Assembly (NCBI RefSeq): GCF_030232265.1
Contig: NZ_JASPJK010000012.1
Coordinates: 1 to 64,000 of the forward strand
Reading direction: 5' to 3'
Length of the DNA stretch: 64,000 nt
Source of the DNA: Corynebacterium sp. MSK041
Lineage (GTDB): Bacteria; Actinomycetota; Actinomycetes; Mycobacteriales; Mycobacteriaceae
Shown one piece after another: positions 48,431 to 58,533 of this stretch. Both the position numbers and the translations under genes were made by a program. A model generated the notes under the pieces. That model was given only the letters and a program-made list of their open reading frames with translations. It made no database searches and had not been told where the DNA came from. The number at the start of each line of letters is the position of its first letter. Positions within the stretch are counted from its first letter, which is position 1.

Positions 48431-48531
48431 GCGCGGTAGCGCGCACCGGAGAGTGCGGAACATGCCGTCTGCCAGCGGGAACAGAACGAGTTCCCAAACC
48501 ACCAAAAAAGTTAAATCCCGCGGAAAACGTT
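48431..48531. repeat. 101-bp intergenic repeat, copy 2
   Basis: Matches window bases 1-101 at about 92 positions. It begins inside the palindrome GGTGCGCGC-GGTA-GCGCGCACC (48426-48447), then GGGAAC/GTTCCC, an A-run and GTTAAATCCCGCGG. It fills the gap between the HNH gene's upstream site and the end of rdgB. Confidence 0.85.
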
Positions 48532-48543
48532 TGGCCCCGCGTT

Positions 48544-49182
48544 TTACGCGCCCACTAGTTCGGCGATCGCGGGTGCAAGCTCGCGTAGGGCTTTGCCGCG
48601 GTGGGAGCGTTCGTTTTTCTCTTCCGGGTTGAGTTCGGCAGAGGAACGGCCGGGGCAATCCGCTGGTTCAAACAGGGGGTCGTATCCGAAGCCGTTCTCC
48701 CCACGCGGTTGGCGGAGCAGGGTGCCTTCCCAGCGCCCCTCCGCGGTGGTCTCATGTGACTTCCCGTCGGTTGATAGTTCCGCGGGGACCACGAGGGCAC
48801 AGCACGAGACGAAGGCGGCGGCGCGCTGGTCGATGTCGGACATCTGGGCTAACAGAAGATCATTGTTTGCCTGGTCATCGCCGTGGGAACCAGACCAGCG
48901 GGCGGACAGCACACCCGGCAAACCGTTGAGTGCATTAACGGCTAGACCTGAATCATCCGCAACGCAGGCAAGCCCGGTGGCAGCGGCACCGGCGCGTGCT
49001 TTGATCAGGGCGTTCTCCGCGAACGTTAGGCCCGTTTCGGCGGGTTCCGGGTACGGCGCCACGTCTTTTAAAGACACCAGTTCCACGCCCTCAATCGCGC
49101 ATTCAGCGAGGACAGCTTCAAGCTCATGGAGTTTCTTTGCGTTACCGGAGGCAACGAGGATTTTCAGCGGTGTTTCTACCAC
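48544..49182 (-). CDS. rdgB: XTP/dITP diphosphatase (Ham1/RdgB family)
   Basis: Removes deaminated purine nucleotides. The 212-aa protein has [12 protein letters not shown] (about 10-21), [36 protein letters not shown] and [10 protein letters not shown]: all substrate-binding blocks. It overlaps rph by 7 bases in the rph-rdgB operon. Confidence 0.95.
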   Translation of the reverse strand: MVETPLKILVASGNAKKLHELEAVLAECAIEGVELVSLKDVAPYPEPAETGLTFAENALIKARAGAAATGLACVADDSGLAVNALNGLPGVLSARWSGSHGDDQANNDLLLAQMSDIDQRAAAFVSCCALVVPAELSTDGKSHETTAEGRWEGTLLRQPRGENGFGYDPLFEPADCPGRSSAELNPEEKNERSHRGKALRELAPAIAELVGA

Positions 49183-49913
49183 CCCAACGCCGCCTTCTGC
49201 GCGGCAATGAGCTCGTAGCAGCCCTTCTGTGCCGAGTCGAGCATGGCGTTGAGTTCATCCCTGCCGAACAGGCCGTGCTCACCGGTGCCTTGTACTTCTA
49301 CGAAGTTGCCGGACTCTGTCATCACAACGTTGAGGTCCACTTCCGCGCGGGAGTCCTCCTCGTACGGCAGGTCAAGGCTTACGCGGCCGTCCACAATGCC
49401 TACGGATACGGCAGCCACCGGTGGCTGGAGGGGCTCGCCAGGAACCAGGCCTCGTTCCTTGAGGTAGGCAATGGCATCAGCCAAAGCAACGTAGGCACCG
49501 GTGATGGAGGCAGTGCGGGTACCGCCGTCGGCCTGGAGCACATCGCAGTCAATCTGGATGGTGTTCTCGCCCAGCTGCGACAGGTCGACTGCCGCGCGCA
49601 AGGAGCGTCCCACCAAGCGGGAGATCTCATGGGTACGGCCCTTCACCTTGCCTCGCATGGATTCGCGCGGCATGCGCTCATGCGTTGCTGCCGGCAGCAT
49701 GGAGTATTCGGCCGTAAGCCAGCCTTCACCAGAGTCTTTCTTGAACCGAGGCACGCCTTCTTCAGCAGAGGCGGTGCACATCACGCGGGTGTTGCCGAAT
49801 TCGACGAGGACGGAGCCGGCAGGATTCGTCGTAAAGCCACGCGTGATGCGCACTGGACGCATTTCATCGAGCGCGCGACCGTCAGCGCGGACAAAGGAAT
49901 GTGATTCAGTCAT
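49176..49913 (-). CDS. rph: Ribonuclease PH
   Basis: Phosphorolytic 3' exoribonuclease that trims tRNA ends. The 245-aa protein has [15 protein letters not shown] at the start, [19 protein letters not shown] (phosphate site), [25 protein letters not shown], and [16 protein letters not shown]. Normal length, upstream of rdgB and overlapping it. Confidence 0.97.
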   Translation of the reverse strand: MTESHSFVRADGRALDEMRPVRITRGFTTNPAGSVLVEFGNTRVMCTASAEEGVPRFKKDSGEGWLTAEYSMLPAATHERMPRESMRGKVKGRTHEISRLVGRSLRAAVDLSQLGENTIQIDCDVLQADGGTRTASITGAYVALADAIAYLKERGLVPGEPLQPPVAAVSVGIVDGRVSLDLPYEEDSRAEVDLNVVMTESGNFVEVQGTGEHGLFGRDELNAMLDSAQKGCYELIAAQKAALGW

Positions 49914-49937
49914 GCCACGAGCCTACAGGCCCCGGAA

Positions 49938-50714
49938 TTAAACCTCGTAGACATCCTTCGCGCAGCCCAGCACGACCTCACCGTCGAACTCCGCCTGCGC
50001 GGCCGCCAACGTCGCAGCTTTGTCAGACCACGGCTGAATATGCACGAGAACCAGCTTCTTCGCGCCAGCTTCCCGCGCGATCTGGCCTGCCTCCTGGCCG
50101 GACATGTGCATGCCGGGTGGGGTGTCCGCCGCGGCAAAGGGTCCCCACGCGGCCTCGCAGAGGAAAAGATCAGCCCCACGCGCAGCCTCAACAAGCGCGG
50201 GGGTGGAAGCTGAATCACCAGAGAAAGCAATCACACTGCCGGTGTCCTTGGACTCCACGCGCAAAGCGTGGGACTCTACCGCCGGGTGCAGCACCGCAAA
50301 GGGCGTGACCGTCACGGCATCGATGTCTACCGGCTGACCGGAAACCCACGTACGCACGTCGAAAGTATCCGACAGATCATCAATCTCATCTGGGCCGTTC
50401 GCCCCCATCCGTCCGAGATGGTCCGCCGCATAGCTGGGTCCATAGAGCATGTGGCGTCGTGTTGCGGGGGCCGTGGGGTGGTAGCGCCGCCATACGCACA
50501 GCGACGTGGTGTCGGAGCAGTGGTCAGCGTGAAGGTGACTGAACAGCAGATGCACATCCGAAGGATCCCCAACTTCCTGCAGCGCTGCCAATGCGCCCGG
50601 CCCAAAATCCATGAGAATTCCCGGGTCCCCCTCGCGCGCATTGATCAGGTAGGACGATCCGGGGTTGCCCGGGGCCGCGAGCGACCCAGTGCATCCGAGA
50701 ACAGTCAGTTTCAT
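49938..50714 (-). CDS. Metallo-beta-lactamase-fold phosphodiesterase (Rv1339-like)
   Basis: A 258-aa MBL-fold hydrolase. The metal-binding motif HLHADHC is at about residues 61-67, with a later histidine and FSGDSAST, then LVLVHIQPW. In M. tuberculosis the homologue Rv1339, with the same neighbours murI and rph, is a cyclic-nucleotide phosphodiesterase (cAMP). The same role here is inference from synteny and fold. Confidence 0.88.
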   Translation of the reverse strand: MKLTVLGCTGSLAAPGNPGSSYLINAREGDPGILMDFGPGALAALQEVGDPSDVHLLFSHLHADHCSDTTSLCVWRRYHPTAPATRRHMLYGPSYAADHLGRMGANGPDEIDDLSDTFDVRTWVSGQPVDIDAVTVTPFAVLHPAVESHALRVESKDTGSVIAFSGDSASTPALVEAARGADLFLCEAAWGPFAAADTPPGMHMSGQEAGQIAREAGAKKLVLVHIQPWSDKAATLAAAQAEFDGEVVLGCAKDVYEV

Positions 50715-50802
50715 GCGATCACTGTGCCACGGAAACTAGGAAATACCTAAACATAGGGCGCCGATGACCTGCCGGGATACTGGCCGACATGGGGTAAATC
50801 AC

Positions 50803-51600
50803 TTATAGGTTCTCGTGTGACACGGCCTCCACATGGGGTCCAAGGAAGCGCGCGGCAAGCCTGTTGAAGGTTTCCGGGTCTCCCGTGGACTCAAAAATCC
50901 GGGTAGGTTCGTGCTCTTCATCTGCAAACATGTCATTTTCGGTGAGGATGCGCAGCACGTCTTTCGCGGTCTCCTCGGCGGAAGATACAAGCGTGACATT
51001 CTCACCGATCGCCAGCTGAATGACGCCGGAGAGCAGCGGATAATGGGTACATCCAAGGACGAGCGTGTCTACCCCCGCGGCCTGCAGCGGCTCTAGGTAG
51101 CCCTGCGCCACGCCGAGGATCTGTCGCCCTGATGTGATGCCGCGTTCCACAAATTCCACGAAAGCGGGGCACGCCGCGGCAGTCACTTCGACGGACGGTG
51201 TCAGGTTGAACAGGTCCTGATAGGCGCCAGAGCGAATCGTTGCCTCTGTACCAATCACGCCAACTTTGCCATTACGGGTGGTGTCCACCGCGCGGCGCAC
51301 AGCCGGCTTGATCACCTCAATCACCGGCACGTCATATCGCTCACGCGCATCGTGCAGAAATGCAGCCGAAGCGGTGTTGCAGGCTATGACAATCATCTTG
51401 CAGCCGCGTTCAACCAGATCATCCGCGATCGCCATCGCATGTTCACGCACCTGTGCCAGCGGCTTCGGCCCATACGGTCCGTTCGCAGAATCCCCGATGT
51501 ACAGCACCGATTCATGTTGCAGCTGATCCATGACCGCGCGGGCCACCGTCAGCCCCCCAAAACCAGAATCAAAGATGCCAATCGGCGCATTATTATCCAC
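50803..51600 (-). CDS. murI: Glutamate racemase
   Basis: Makes D-glutamate for peptidoglycan. The 265-aa protein has [16 protein letters not shown] at the start, [10 protein letters not shown] (first catalytic Cys) and [11 protein letters not shown] (second catalytic Cys). Preceded by a CGTCGATAAGC word at 51649. Part of the conserved rhomboid-murI-MBL-rph-rdgB block. Confidence 0.96.
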   Translation of the reverse strand: MDNNAPIGIFDSGFGGLTVARAVMDQLQHESVLYIGDSANGPYGPKPLAQVREHAMAIADDLVERGCKMIVIACNTASAAFLHDARERYDVPVIEVIKPAVRRAVDTTRNGKVGVIGTEATIRSGAYQDLFNLTPSVEVTAAACPAFVEFVERGITSGRQILGVAQGYLEPLQAAGVDTLVLGCTHYPLLSGVIQLAIGENVTLVSSAEETAKDVLRILTENDMFADEEHEPTRIFESTGDPETFNRLAARFLGPHVEAVSHENL

Positions 51601-51663
51601 GCACAGAAGTGTACCGCCCCACTAGGAGGGCGGTACTGAGAGCTCATTGCTTATCGACGCCCC

Positions 51664-52182
51664 CTACGCCGCACTAACCTTCCCCGTTTTCTCCGCCGCC
51701 TCGTCGAGCTCCGACTCAGATACAAGGGCAGAGTTCATACGGGCGAAGACGTCTGCCAGCTGCTCCAGCTCCTCGCCCTCAAGATTGTCAAAGATGACGC
51801 GACGCAACTCAGCGGTATGTCCCGGCAGAGCCATCTTCACGGTCCGCTCCCCTTCCGGGGTGAGTGTGGCAAACGTTGAGCGGCCATCATTCGGGTCTGG
51901 GATACGAACCACGAGGCCCTTCTTTTCCAAACGAGTAACCACGCGTGACAGGTGGGACAGCGACATTGCCGTCGCCTCAGACAAATCTGTCATACGGCGC
52001 GACTTGCGCTTGGACTCCGCAATCTTCTGCAGCGCATGAAACTCAAAGTAGGCGACACCAGCATCACGCTTCAGCTGTGCGTCGAGAATAGCGGGCAGCT
52101 GCATTTGCACAGCCCAGAAACGGGACCACACATCGGATTCAGGGACAGAGAGAGACCCAAGTTGTGCATTCATGTTGCTCAT
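51664..52182 (-). CDS. MarR-family transcriptional regulator
   Basis: A 172-aa winged-helix protein: SEATAMSLSHLSRVVTRLEKKGLVVRIPDPNDGRSTFATLTPEG spans recognition helix and wing (shown by segments; about residues 68-112). Helices at both ends make the dimer interface. Ligand and target are unknown. It is inserted between murI and the rhomboid gene. A direct repeat-like CTCATACTTTCACGTGAAATTTT tract upstream (about 52210-52240) may be its operator. Confidence 0.85.
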   Translation of the reverse strand: MSNMNAQLGSLSVPESDVWSRFWAVQMQLPAILDAQLKRDAGVAYFEFHALQKIAESKRKSRRMTDLSEATAMSLSHLSRVVTRLEKKGLVVRIPDPNDGRSTFATLTPEGERTVKMALPGHTAELRRVIFDNLEGEELEQLADVFARMNSALVSESELDEAAEKTGKVSAA

Positions 52183-52360
52183 GAAAGTAAGAATAACTTA
52201 AGCCTGAGAAAACTCATACTTTCACGTGAAATTTTCTCATGAATACTGGAAAGTACCCCCATCTGGTGTAGTGCAGCGTTTGTACCTAAGAAGATTTTAG
52301 ATACAGCCACAACCATTTAGTGCAATACCCTGCACCCATTCAAAGTCTGGAGGAAGTTGT

Positions 52361-53155
52361 CTAGCGAACTTTCCGCGCGGACTGCTTGATCGCCTTCTTC
52401 TGCTGCTTCCGGGCTGCCAACGCTGGTGGATCATCAGAAGTGATGAAGATGCCGGCGGCTATTCCACCGAGCGCCCCAAAGAGGTGCGCCTGCCAGCTCA
52501 CCCCTGGTGTCAACGGCAAGACACCCCACACCAAACCGGAGTAGGACAGGCCTAGTAGAACACCGAGCACAATCTGTGACGCAGAGCGGTTGAAAATGCC
52601 ACGCACCAGCAAGTACCCCAACCAGCCGTACACCAGCATGGATGCGCCGATATGGTTCGTGCCAATACCGCCTAACAGCCACACGCCGAGGCCCCCGATG
52701 CCCACGACGAAAGCGGTGACTTCCCAGAAGACCCTGCTACCGGAATAGCCAATGAGGAAAGCGAAGATCGCCCCCGGCACCGTGTTGGACATGAGGTGCT
52801 CAAAATTCGCGTGCAGGATCGGCGAGGTGAAAATGAAGGGCAGGGACGACGTATCCAGGGGATGGATGCCAAACGCGGTTAAGGCACCACCGAAAAGGAA
52901 CACGTTGATGATGTGCACTGCCCAGATGAGCGCCACATACCCCATCGCATACATCAACCCCAGACGCATCTGACTGCCTCGAGTTTTCTGCCGTGGATGG
53001 CGTGGTTGTGTGGGCTGCCCAGGGTAGGACGGCCGAGTAGGCAGGCCACCGTTGGATGCGCCAAACGGCTGACCATACTGGTTGCCGTACTGGTTACTGT
53101 GCTGGCTGCTGTACTGGTTGCCGGGGTACGGGCCGGAAGGGGGAAAATTGCTCAT
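52361..53155 (-). CDS. Rhomboid family intramembrane serine protease
   Basis: A 264-aa protein: Gln/Tyr/Pro-rich cytoplasmic N-terminus (about 1-62) and six or seven membrane helices. The catalytic serine is in NHIGASMLVYGW (GAS rather than the usual GxSG) and the histidine in AHLFGALGG. Homologue of Rv1337 by position next to murI. Substrates unknown. Confidence 0.88.
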   Translation of the reverse strand: MSNFPPSGPYPGNQYSSQHSNQYGNQYGQPFGASNGGLPTRPSYPGQPTQPRHPRQKTRGSQMRLGLMYAMGYVALIWAVHIINVFLFGGALTAFGIHPLDTSSLPFIFTSPILHANFEHLMSNTVPGAIFAFLIGYSGSRVFWEVTAFVVGIGGLGVWLLGGIGTNHIGASMLVYGWLGYLLVRGIFNRSASQIVLGVLLGLSYSGLVWGVLPLTPGVSWQAHLFGALGGIAAGIFITSDDPPALAARKQQKKAIKQSARKVR

Positions 53156-53163
53156 GGTGCGGC

Positions 53164-54186
53164 TTAGCTTAATGGCTTTGATGCAAGGATGTCGGCCCAG
53201 GCGGTCACGGCGTAGCCGGATTCAGCGGAGGCCACCGCATCCACGATCGCTGCTTCCACGCATCGGGCAGAGGCGTCGCACAGGGTGTACAGGAGGTCGG
53301 GGTCGGGGATGGTGGTGGGGGATTGTTGGGCCGTCGATAAGCAAAAAAGCGTGTCTCCGTCGAGCGGTGAGTGCGCGGGACGCACTGCGCGCGCCAAGCC
53401 GTCGTGGCCGGTCATGGCTAGGCGCTCAAGCTGCGCGGGCGGCAAAGGGCAGGTGGTGGCCACGACGCCGATGGTGGTGTTCAACTTCGGGGTGGGGCGT
53501 TCCAACTGGGCGAAGGCCTGCGTGTCCACCGGCGGACGGGTGGGATCGCCGTAGAACCTGCCGGTAGCTGGGTCAATCGGACTTCCCAGGGGATTGGCCA
53601 CGACTGCCACGGCGATGATGTACTCCTTGTCCCCGTCGGCGCTTACCACTGTGGTTTGTGCACGACCGAAACCACCACGCAACACCCCGGCCAAAGTGCC
53701 GCAGCCCGCCCCGACCGTGCCGGAGGTATCCGCAGGTTCACCATCGAGGGCGGCGCGGACGGCTGCCACACCATCCTCAGCGCCGGGACGGTGGTTCGGG
53801 TCACCCACGATGAGATCAAAGATGACGGCGGCAGGCACGATGGGCACGCGCGGGCCTGGATTATCTTCACCGAAAACGGGGAAGCCAACACCACGAGCTT
53901 CCAGCTCCCGCATGGCGCCATCAGCGGCGGCTAGCCCGAATGCGGAACCGCCAGCGAGTACGACGGCGTGGACCCGTTCAACACTGTTGTGCGGATCCAG
54001 CAAATCCGTCTCACGGGTACCGGGGCCACCCCCGCGCACATCCACGGCACCGAGTGCGCCGGCGCTATCCGTGGATACGACCGCGGTAACTCCTGTGTCC
54101 CCCAAAGAACAATGGCCGAGCTTGAGGCCCGGCACAGAGAACTCCGTGACTACCGGCGTGATGTGCCACGCTGCGCCCGAAGCCAC
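53164..54186 (-). CDS. P1-family peptidase (DmpA/EndoIII-like)
   Basis: A 340-aa N-terminal-nucleophile-type aminopeptidase fold. Seen: VRGGGPGTRETDLLDP, VLAGGSAFGLAAADGAMRELEARGVGF (in parts) and the cleavage-region GTVGAGCGTLAG. CGTLAG replaces the common GTGA, so whether self-cleavage occurs is uncertain. GTG start; starts 1 base after DUF2017 ends. One CGTCGATAAGC copy at 53332 is read as Leu-Ser-Thr. Confidence 0.87.
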   Translation of the reverse strand: MASGAAWHITPVVTEFSVPGLKLGHCSLGDTGVTAVVSTDSAGALGAVDVRGGGPGTRETDLLDPHNSVERVHAVVLAGGSAFGLAAADGAMRELEARGVGFPVFGEDNPGPRVPIVPAAVIFDLIVGDPNHRPGAEDGVAAVRAALDGEPADTSGTVGAGCGTLAGVLRGGFGRAQTTVVSADGDKEYIIAVAVVANPLGSPIDPATGRFYGDPTRPPVDTQAFAQLERPTPKLNTTIGVVATTCPLPPAQLERLAMTGHDGLARAVRPAHSPLDGDTLFCLSTAQQSPTTIPDPDLLYTLCDASARCVEAAIVDAVASAESGYAVTAWADILASKPLS

Positions 54187-54187
54187 G

Positions 54188-54727
54188 TCACTCCCCCATC
54201 AAGGCTTCCAGCAGTGAATGCTGGCAGTAAGCGAGCCACTCCACCAGGTTGGCTTGGTCCTGCTCCGCAGCTTCCGTCGGTGCTTCCGCCGCCGAGACGT
54301 ACAACCGCATGTCATTGAGCGCCGCGATGAACTGCTCCGCCTCATGCTCCTCGATGGTGACGGCAACGCCACCGGTGGGGCCCAGCGCCGCGTTGACCAC
54401 CTGCAGGTTAGTCAGCTTCGCCTTGATGATGTCGGTTTCATGCAGGGAACGCAGCAGCGCATTATCCCCATCGAACTCTTCATCGCCCTCGCGCTCAAAA
54501 TCTGGGAGGAGACGCGCCAGGGAAGGATCCGTCGGCGCTTCTGTGTGGCCAGCGGCCATGCCCATCATTTCCGCCAGCTCATCCTTCGGCGCGGACTGCG
54601 CCCGCTGAATGAGTGCCTCGGAGACAGTAGCGGTGAGATCACCGATCACTTCCCGCTCCATCGGATCAAACACGGTGCTAAACCGCGGGCTCCGCCTGAG
54701 CCCTTTCTTGCGCCGCCACGGCTGCAT
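54188..54727 (-). CDS. DUF2017 family protein
   Basis: A 179-aa, mostly helical, acidic protein beginning with a basic MQPWRRKKGLRR stretch. The family is regularly encoded directly after clpS in actinobacteria, as here (28 bases apart). Function is unknown; a link to N-degron handling is suggested only by position. Confidence 0.85.
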   Translation of the reverse strand: MQPWRRKKGLRRSPRFSTVFDPMEREVIGDLTATVSEALIQRAQSAPKDELAEMMGMAAGHTEAPTDPSLARLLPDFEREGDEEFDGDNALLRSLHETDIIKAKLTNLQVVNAALGPTGGVAVTIEEHEAEQFIAALNDMRLYVSAAEAPTEAAEQDQANLVEWLAYCQHSLLEALMGE

Positions 54728-54755
54728 GTTGTCTGTCCTCCCTCTAAAGCCAGTC

Positions 54756-55082
54756 TTAGCCGGCCTGCTGCATGGTTGCCCATAGGCCAGCGGTGTGCAG
54801 CTTCTTCACATCGCCTTCGACCTTATCTTTCTCGCCTGAGGAGACCACGGCTTTGCCTTCTGTGTGCACCTGCATCATCAGTTCCTGTGCACGCTTGCGG
54901 CTATACCCCAGCACGGTTTGGAAAACGTAGGTGACGTAGCTTTGCAGATTCACCGGGTCATCCCACACGATGCACATCCACGGCAGGTTCTCTGCTGTTT
55001 CAACATTGATCTCAATCGCCTCGTCCAACTCGGGCGTGGCCATGGGGGACCCCAAGCGGACCTCATGTGTGACACCGTTCAT
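54756..55082 (-). CDS. clpS: ATP-dependent Clp protease adaptor ClpS
   Basis: Recognises N-degron substrates and passes them to a Clp ATPase. Core motifs: [23 protein letters not shown] and [15 protein letters not shown] (in parts). These are the ligand-pocket DDP and histidine regions. About 108 aa from ATG 55082; ATG 55043 gives 95 aa and is equally plausible, as neither has a strong ribosome site. Divergent from pncB. Confidence 0.92.
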   Translation of the reverse strand: MNGVTHEVRLGSPMATPELDEAIEINVETAENLPWMCIVWDDPVNLQSYVTYVFQTVLGYSRKRAQELMMQVHTEGKAVVSSGEKDKVEGDVKKLHTAGLWATMQQAG

Positions 55083-55170
55083 GGCGCCAAGAATACTAAA
55101 CATCTCAATCCCAGAATGGTCCGGACGAGCGCTGGCCCCACTCGCAGCACCTACGACTAGTGTTGTGTGC

Positions 55171-56511
55171 ATGACACAGTCTGAGTCCGCGTCCACATCC
55201 CAGCAGCCGTCGACAGCTTTCTTGACGGATATGTATGAGCTGACCATGCTCGATGCCTCCATGAAAGATGGCACCCATTCACGCGAGTGCGTCTTTGAGG
55301 TTTTCGGGCGCAAGCTACCCAATGAGCGCCGTTACGGTGTTGTCGCTGGTACTGGACGCCTGATCCAGGCGGTGCGCGATTTCCGTTTCACCGAAGATCA
55401 GATTGCCACCGCCGATTTCTTGAGCGAGGAAACGAAGGACTACCTGCGCAACTACCGCTTCACCGGGCAGATCGACGGGTATAAGGAAGGCGAACTGTAC
55501 TTCCCGTACTCCCCCATCCTCACCGTGCGCGGCACCTTTGCGGAATGCTGCATCCTGGAAACAGTCATCCTGTCTATCCTCAACGCTGACTCCGCCGTTG
55601 CTACCGCCGCTTCCCGCATGGTCACGGCCGCTGATGGCCGCCCGATCATGGAGATGGGCTCCCGCCGCACCAATGAGCAAGCTGCTGTCACCGGTGCGCG
55701 CGCGGCCTACATCGCTGGTTTTTCCTCCACCTCCAACATGGAGGCCTCCCTGCGCTACGGCATCCCCGCCGCCGGAACTGCCGCGCACGCATGGACGTTG
55801 CTGCACACCAATCCGGACGGCACGCCGAATGAGAAGGCCGCGTTCAAGGCCCAGATTGAATCCCTCGGCGTGGACACCACCTTGCTGGTAGACACCTACG
55901 ACATCACCCAAGGCGTGGCCAATGCCATCGAGGTCGCCGGCACGGAACTGGGCGGTGTACGCATTGACTCCGGTGATCTGGGCATCATGTCGCGCCGGGT
56001 CCGCGCACAATTGGATGACCTAGGTGCGTACAACACCAAGATCATCGTGTCCTCTGACCTGGATGAGTTCACCATCGCCGGTCTGCGCTCTGACCCAGTG
56101 GATGGCTATGGTGTGGGCACGTCCGTGGTCACTGGTTCCGGCGCACCCACCGCTGGCATGGTATACAAGCTCGTTGAGGTGGACGGTGTGCCCGTGGCAA
56201 AGCGTTCCTCCGGCAAGCAGATGAAGGGCGGCGCGAAGGGCGCAGTGCGCACCTACCGCGGATCTGGTGTCGCCGTGGAGGAAATCGTATACCCGCTGGA
56301 CAACGTGCCGGAGAACCCAACTTCCTTGGATTACCGCCAACTCGTTGTCCCGCTCATGCGTGATGGGGAGATCGTCGATGGGCTGGATGACCTCGAAGCA
56401 ACTCGCGCCCACCTGGCTAAGCAGCGTGAAACTTTGCCGTGGGAGGGTCTTGCGTTGTCGCGGGATGAACCGGCGATTCGGACTCGCTTCATCGGTTTCC
56501 CTGAAAGCTAA
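55171..56511 (+). CDS. pncB: Nicotinate phosphoribosyltransferase
   Basis: Joins nicotinic acid to PRPP in NAD salvage. The 446-aa protein has [11 protein letters not shown] at the start, [13 protein letters not shown] (substrate site), [21 protein letters not shown] with the autophosphorylated-type histidine, and VRIDSGDLG plus GTSVVTGSG for PRPP. Acts after pncA, 10 kb away. Followed closely by dinG. Confidence 0.95.
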   Translation: MTQSESASTSQQPSTAFLTDMYELTMLDASMKDGTHSRECVFEVFGRKLPNERRYGVVAGTGRLIQAVRDFRFTEDQIATADFLSEETKDYLRNYRFTGQIDGYKEGELYFPYSPILTVRGTFAECCILETVILSILNADSAVATAASRMVTAADGRPIMEMGSRRTNEQAAVTGARAAYIAGFSSTSNMEASLRYGIPAAGTAAHAWTLLHTNPDGTPNEKAAFKAQIESLGVDTTLLVDTYDITQGVANAIEVAGTELGGVRIDSGDLGIMSRRVRAQLDDLGAYNTKIIVSSDLDEFTIAGLRSDPVDGYGVGTSVVTGSGAPTAGMVYKLVEVDGVPVAKRSSGKQMKGGAKGAVRTYRGSGVAVEEIVYPLDNVPENPTSLDYRQLVVPLMRDGEIVDGLDDLEATRAHLAKQRETLPWEGLALSRDEPAIRTRFIGFPES

Positions 56512-56520
56512 CGGGCACGA

Positions 56521-58533
56521 GTGGACAAAAACACAGAGACTAACGGCCAGGATCCGCTGTCGCTGAGCACGCAGGAGCTGCTTGCTGCTGCGGTGGAGGC
56601 CCTCGGCGGAGCGGAGCGCCCCGGTCAGGTGGCTATGGCAGAGGCCGTCACGAGGGCTCTGACAGATGAGCGCCACCTTGCTGTGCAGGCTGGTACGGGT
56701 ACGGGTAAGTCGCTGGCCTACCTCGTTCCCGCGATCCGTCACGCGCAGGCCACGGATACAACGGTGATCGTGTCCACCGCCACGTTGGCGCTCCAGCGGC
56801 AGCTGGTGGAGCGGGATCTTCCGCGTCTCGTTGAAGCGCTTGATCCGCTGCTCGCCCGCACGCCGACCTTCGCTATTCAGAAGGGCCGCTCGAATTACCT
56901 GTGCCTGAATAAGCTCGCGGTGGATCCGCAGCAAGATGAAGCGCTTATCGACGAAGAAGAGGTCTCCTGGCTCGGCCGCCACATCAAGCGCGTCTACGAG
57001 TGGGCGGATGAGACGGAAACGGGCGACCGCGATGATCTTGAGCCCGGTGTGCCGGATCAGGCGTGGCGTCAGCTGTCGGTCACCGCTGCTGAGTGCGTCG
57101 GCGCCACCCGTTGCCCTCACGGCGAGGAGTGTTTCGCCGAGGCCGCTCGCCGCCGCACGCAGGACGTGGACATCGTGGTCACCAACCACGCGCTGCTCGC
57201 GATCGACGCTATGAGCGAGATCAATGTTCTACCCGAACACAGCGCTGTCATCATCGATGAGGCTCACGAACTCGACGGCCGCGTCACCTCTGTGGCTACG
57301 AATGAAATCTCCGCTCGCGCGCTCACGCTCGCCGCACGCCGCGCCGGCAAGCTCAAGGCCAAGACAGAGCAAAGCAAGCTTGAATCGCTTATCGACGATT
57401 TCACCGCCGTCCTCGCCCTCGAAACCCCCGGCCGCTGGGAAACCATCTCTGACCCCGCCCGCGCATCCTTCGCCGGTGTGCGTGATGCACTGTGGCGCAC
57501 TCGGGATGCCATCTCCCGTGGGCCTGAGGGCGAAGCCACGAATGATCCGGAGACTTTCGCCGAGCGCGAGAACCTCAAGAACCACCTAGCTGAACTGCAT
57601 GATTCCATCGTGCGCATCCTCGAAGTCTTTGATGAGGCGGATCCGTCCAAGCATGTTGACGTGGTGTGGTTGACCCGCGTGGAGCGGTATTCCGACACCT
57701 CCGATTCCGTCTCCGTCGCGCCGCTGTCTGTGTCCACTCTGCTGCGGGACAACCTCTTCGGGGAGCAAACCGTCGTGCTAGCCTCCGCCACTCTCACGGT
57801 GGGCGGCAACTTCCGCGCGATGGCCTCTGCCTGGGGCCTGCCTAACGGCAGCTGGGAGTCCTTGGATGCCGGCACCCCGTTTGATCCGCGCAAGGCTGGG
57901 ATTCTCTACGTGGCTAAACACCTTCCTCCGCCAGGCCGCGATGGTCTCAGTGAGGACACCATCACGGAGATGGCCGAGCTCATCACTGCGGCGGGTGGGC
58001 GGACGTTGGGCCTGTTTTCGTCGAAACGCGCTGCGGTCGAAGCAGCCGATGCGCTACGTAAGAAACTGCCCTTCGACATTCTCGTGCAGGGCGATGATTC
58101 CATCGGCGCATTGGTGAACAAGTTCGCGGCGAGTGAGAACGTGTGCCTCTTTGGCACCCTGAGTCTGTGGCAGGGCGTGGATGTTCCCGGGAAGTCCCTG
58201 TCCCAGGTGATCATTGACCGTATTCCGTTCCCTCGCCCGGATGATCCGCTCCTGCAGGCCCGATCGAATGCTGCTGATGCTGCTGGCCGCTCCGGTTTCA
58301 TGGAAGTCTCTGCCACCCATGCTGCTTTGTTGCTCGCCCAAGGTGCAGGCCGCCTGCTGCGCAGCACCAGCGATCGCGGCGTGGTCTCCATCCTGGATAG
58401 CCGTCTAGCTACCAAGCGCTACGGCCAATTCCTCCGCGCATCCCTGCCGGACTTCTGGGAGACCACCGACCCTGAGGTCGTCCGGGCCGCTCTTAAGCGC
58501 CTAGTGTCCTCGGACGGCAGCGGCCGTCACTGA
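56521..58533 (+). CDS. dinG: DinG/XPD-like ATP-dependent DNA helicase
   Basis: A 670-aa superfamily 2 helicase. Walker A QAGTGTGKS (about 56-64), an iron-sulfur cluster region with four cysteines (SNYLCLNK, AAECVGATRC, GEECFAE), DEAH box IIDEAHEL, and helicase C-terminal motifs LGLFSSKRAAV, GTLSLWQGVDVPG, AQGAGRLLRS. Start GTG 56521. It overlaps the convergent PTH2 gene by 33 bases. Two CGTCGATAAGC copies (56943, 57387) are both read as Leu-Ile-Asp. Confidence 0.93.
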   Translation: MDKNTETNGQDPLSLSTQELLAAAVEALGGAERPGQVAMAEAVTRALTDERHLAVQAGTGTGKSLAYLVPAIRHAQATDTTVIVSTATLALQRQLVERDLPRLVEALDPLLARTPTFAIQKGRSNYLCLNKLAVDPQQDEALIDEEEVSWLGRHIKRVYEWADETETGDRDDLEPGVPDQAWRQLSVTAAECVGATRCPHGEECFAEAARRRTQDVDIVVTNHALLAIDAMSEINVLPEHSAVIIDEAHELDGRVTSVATNEISARALTLAARRAGKLKAKTEQSKLESLIDDFTAVLALETPGRWETISDPARASFAGVRDALWRTRDAISRGPEGEATNDPETFAERENLKNHLAELHDSIVRILEVFDEADPSKHVDVVWLTRVERYSDTSDSVSVAPLSVSTLLRDNLFGEQTVVLASATLTVGGNFRAMASAWGLPNGSWESLDAGTPFDPRKAGILYVAKHLPPPGRDGLSEDTITEMAELITAAGGRTLGLFSSKRAAVEAADALRKKLPFDILVQGDDSIGALVNKFAASENVCLFGTLSLWQGVDVPGKSLSQVIIDRIPFPRPDDPLLQARSNAADAAGRSGFMEVSATHAALLLAQGAGRLLRSTSDRGVVSILDSRLATKRYGQFLRASLPDFWETTDPEVVRAALKRLVSSDGSGRH

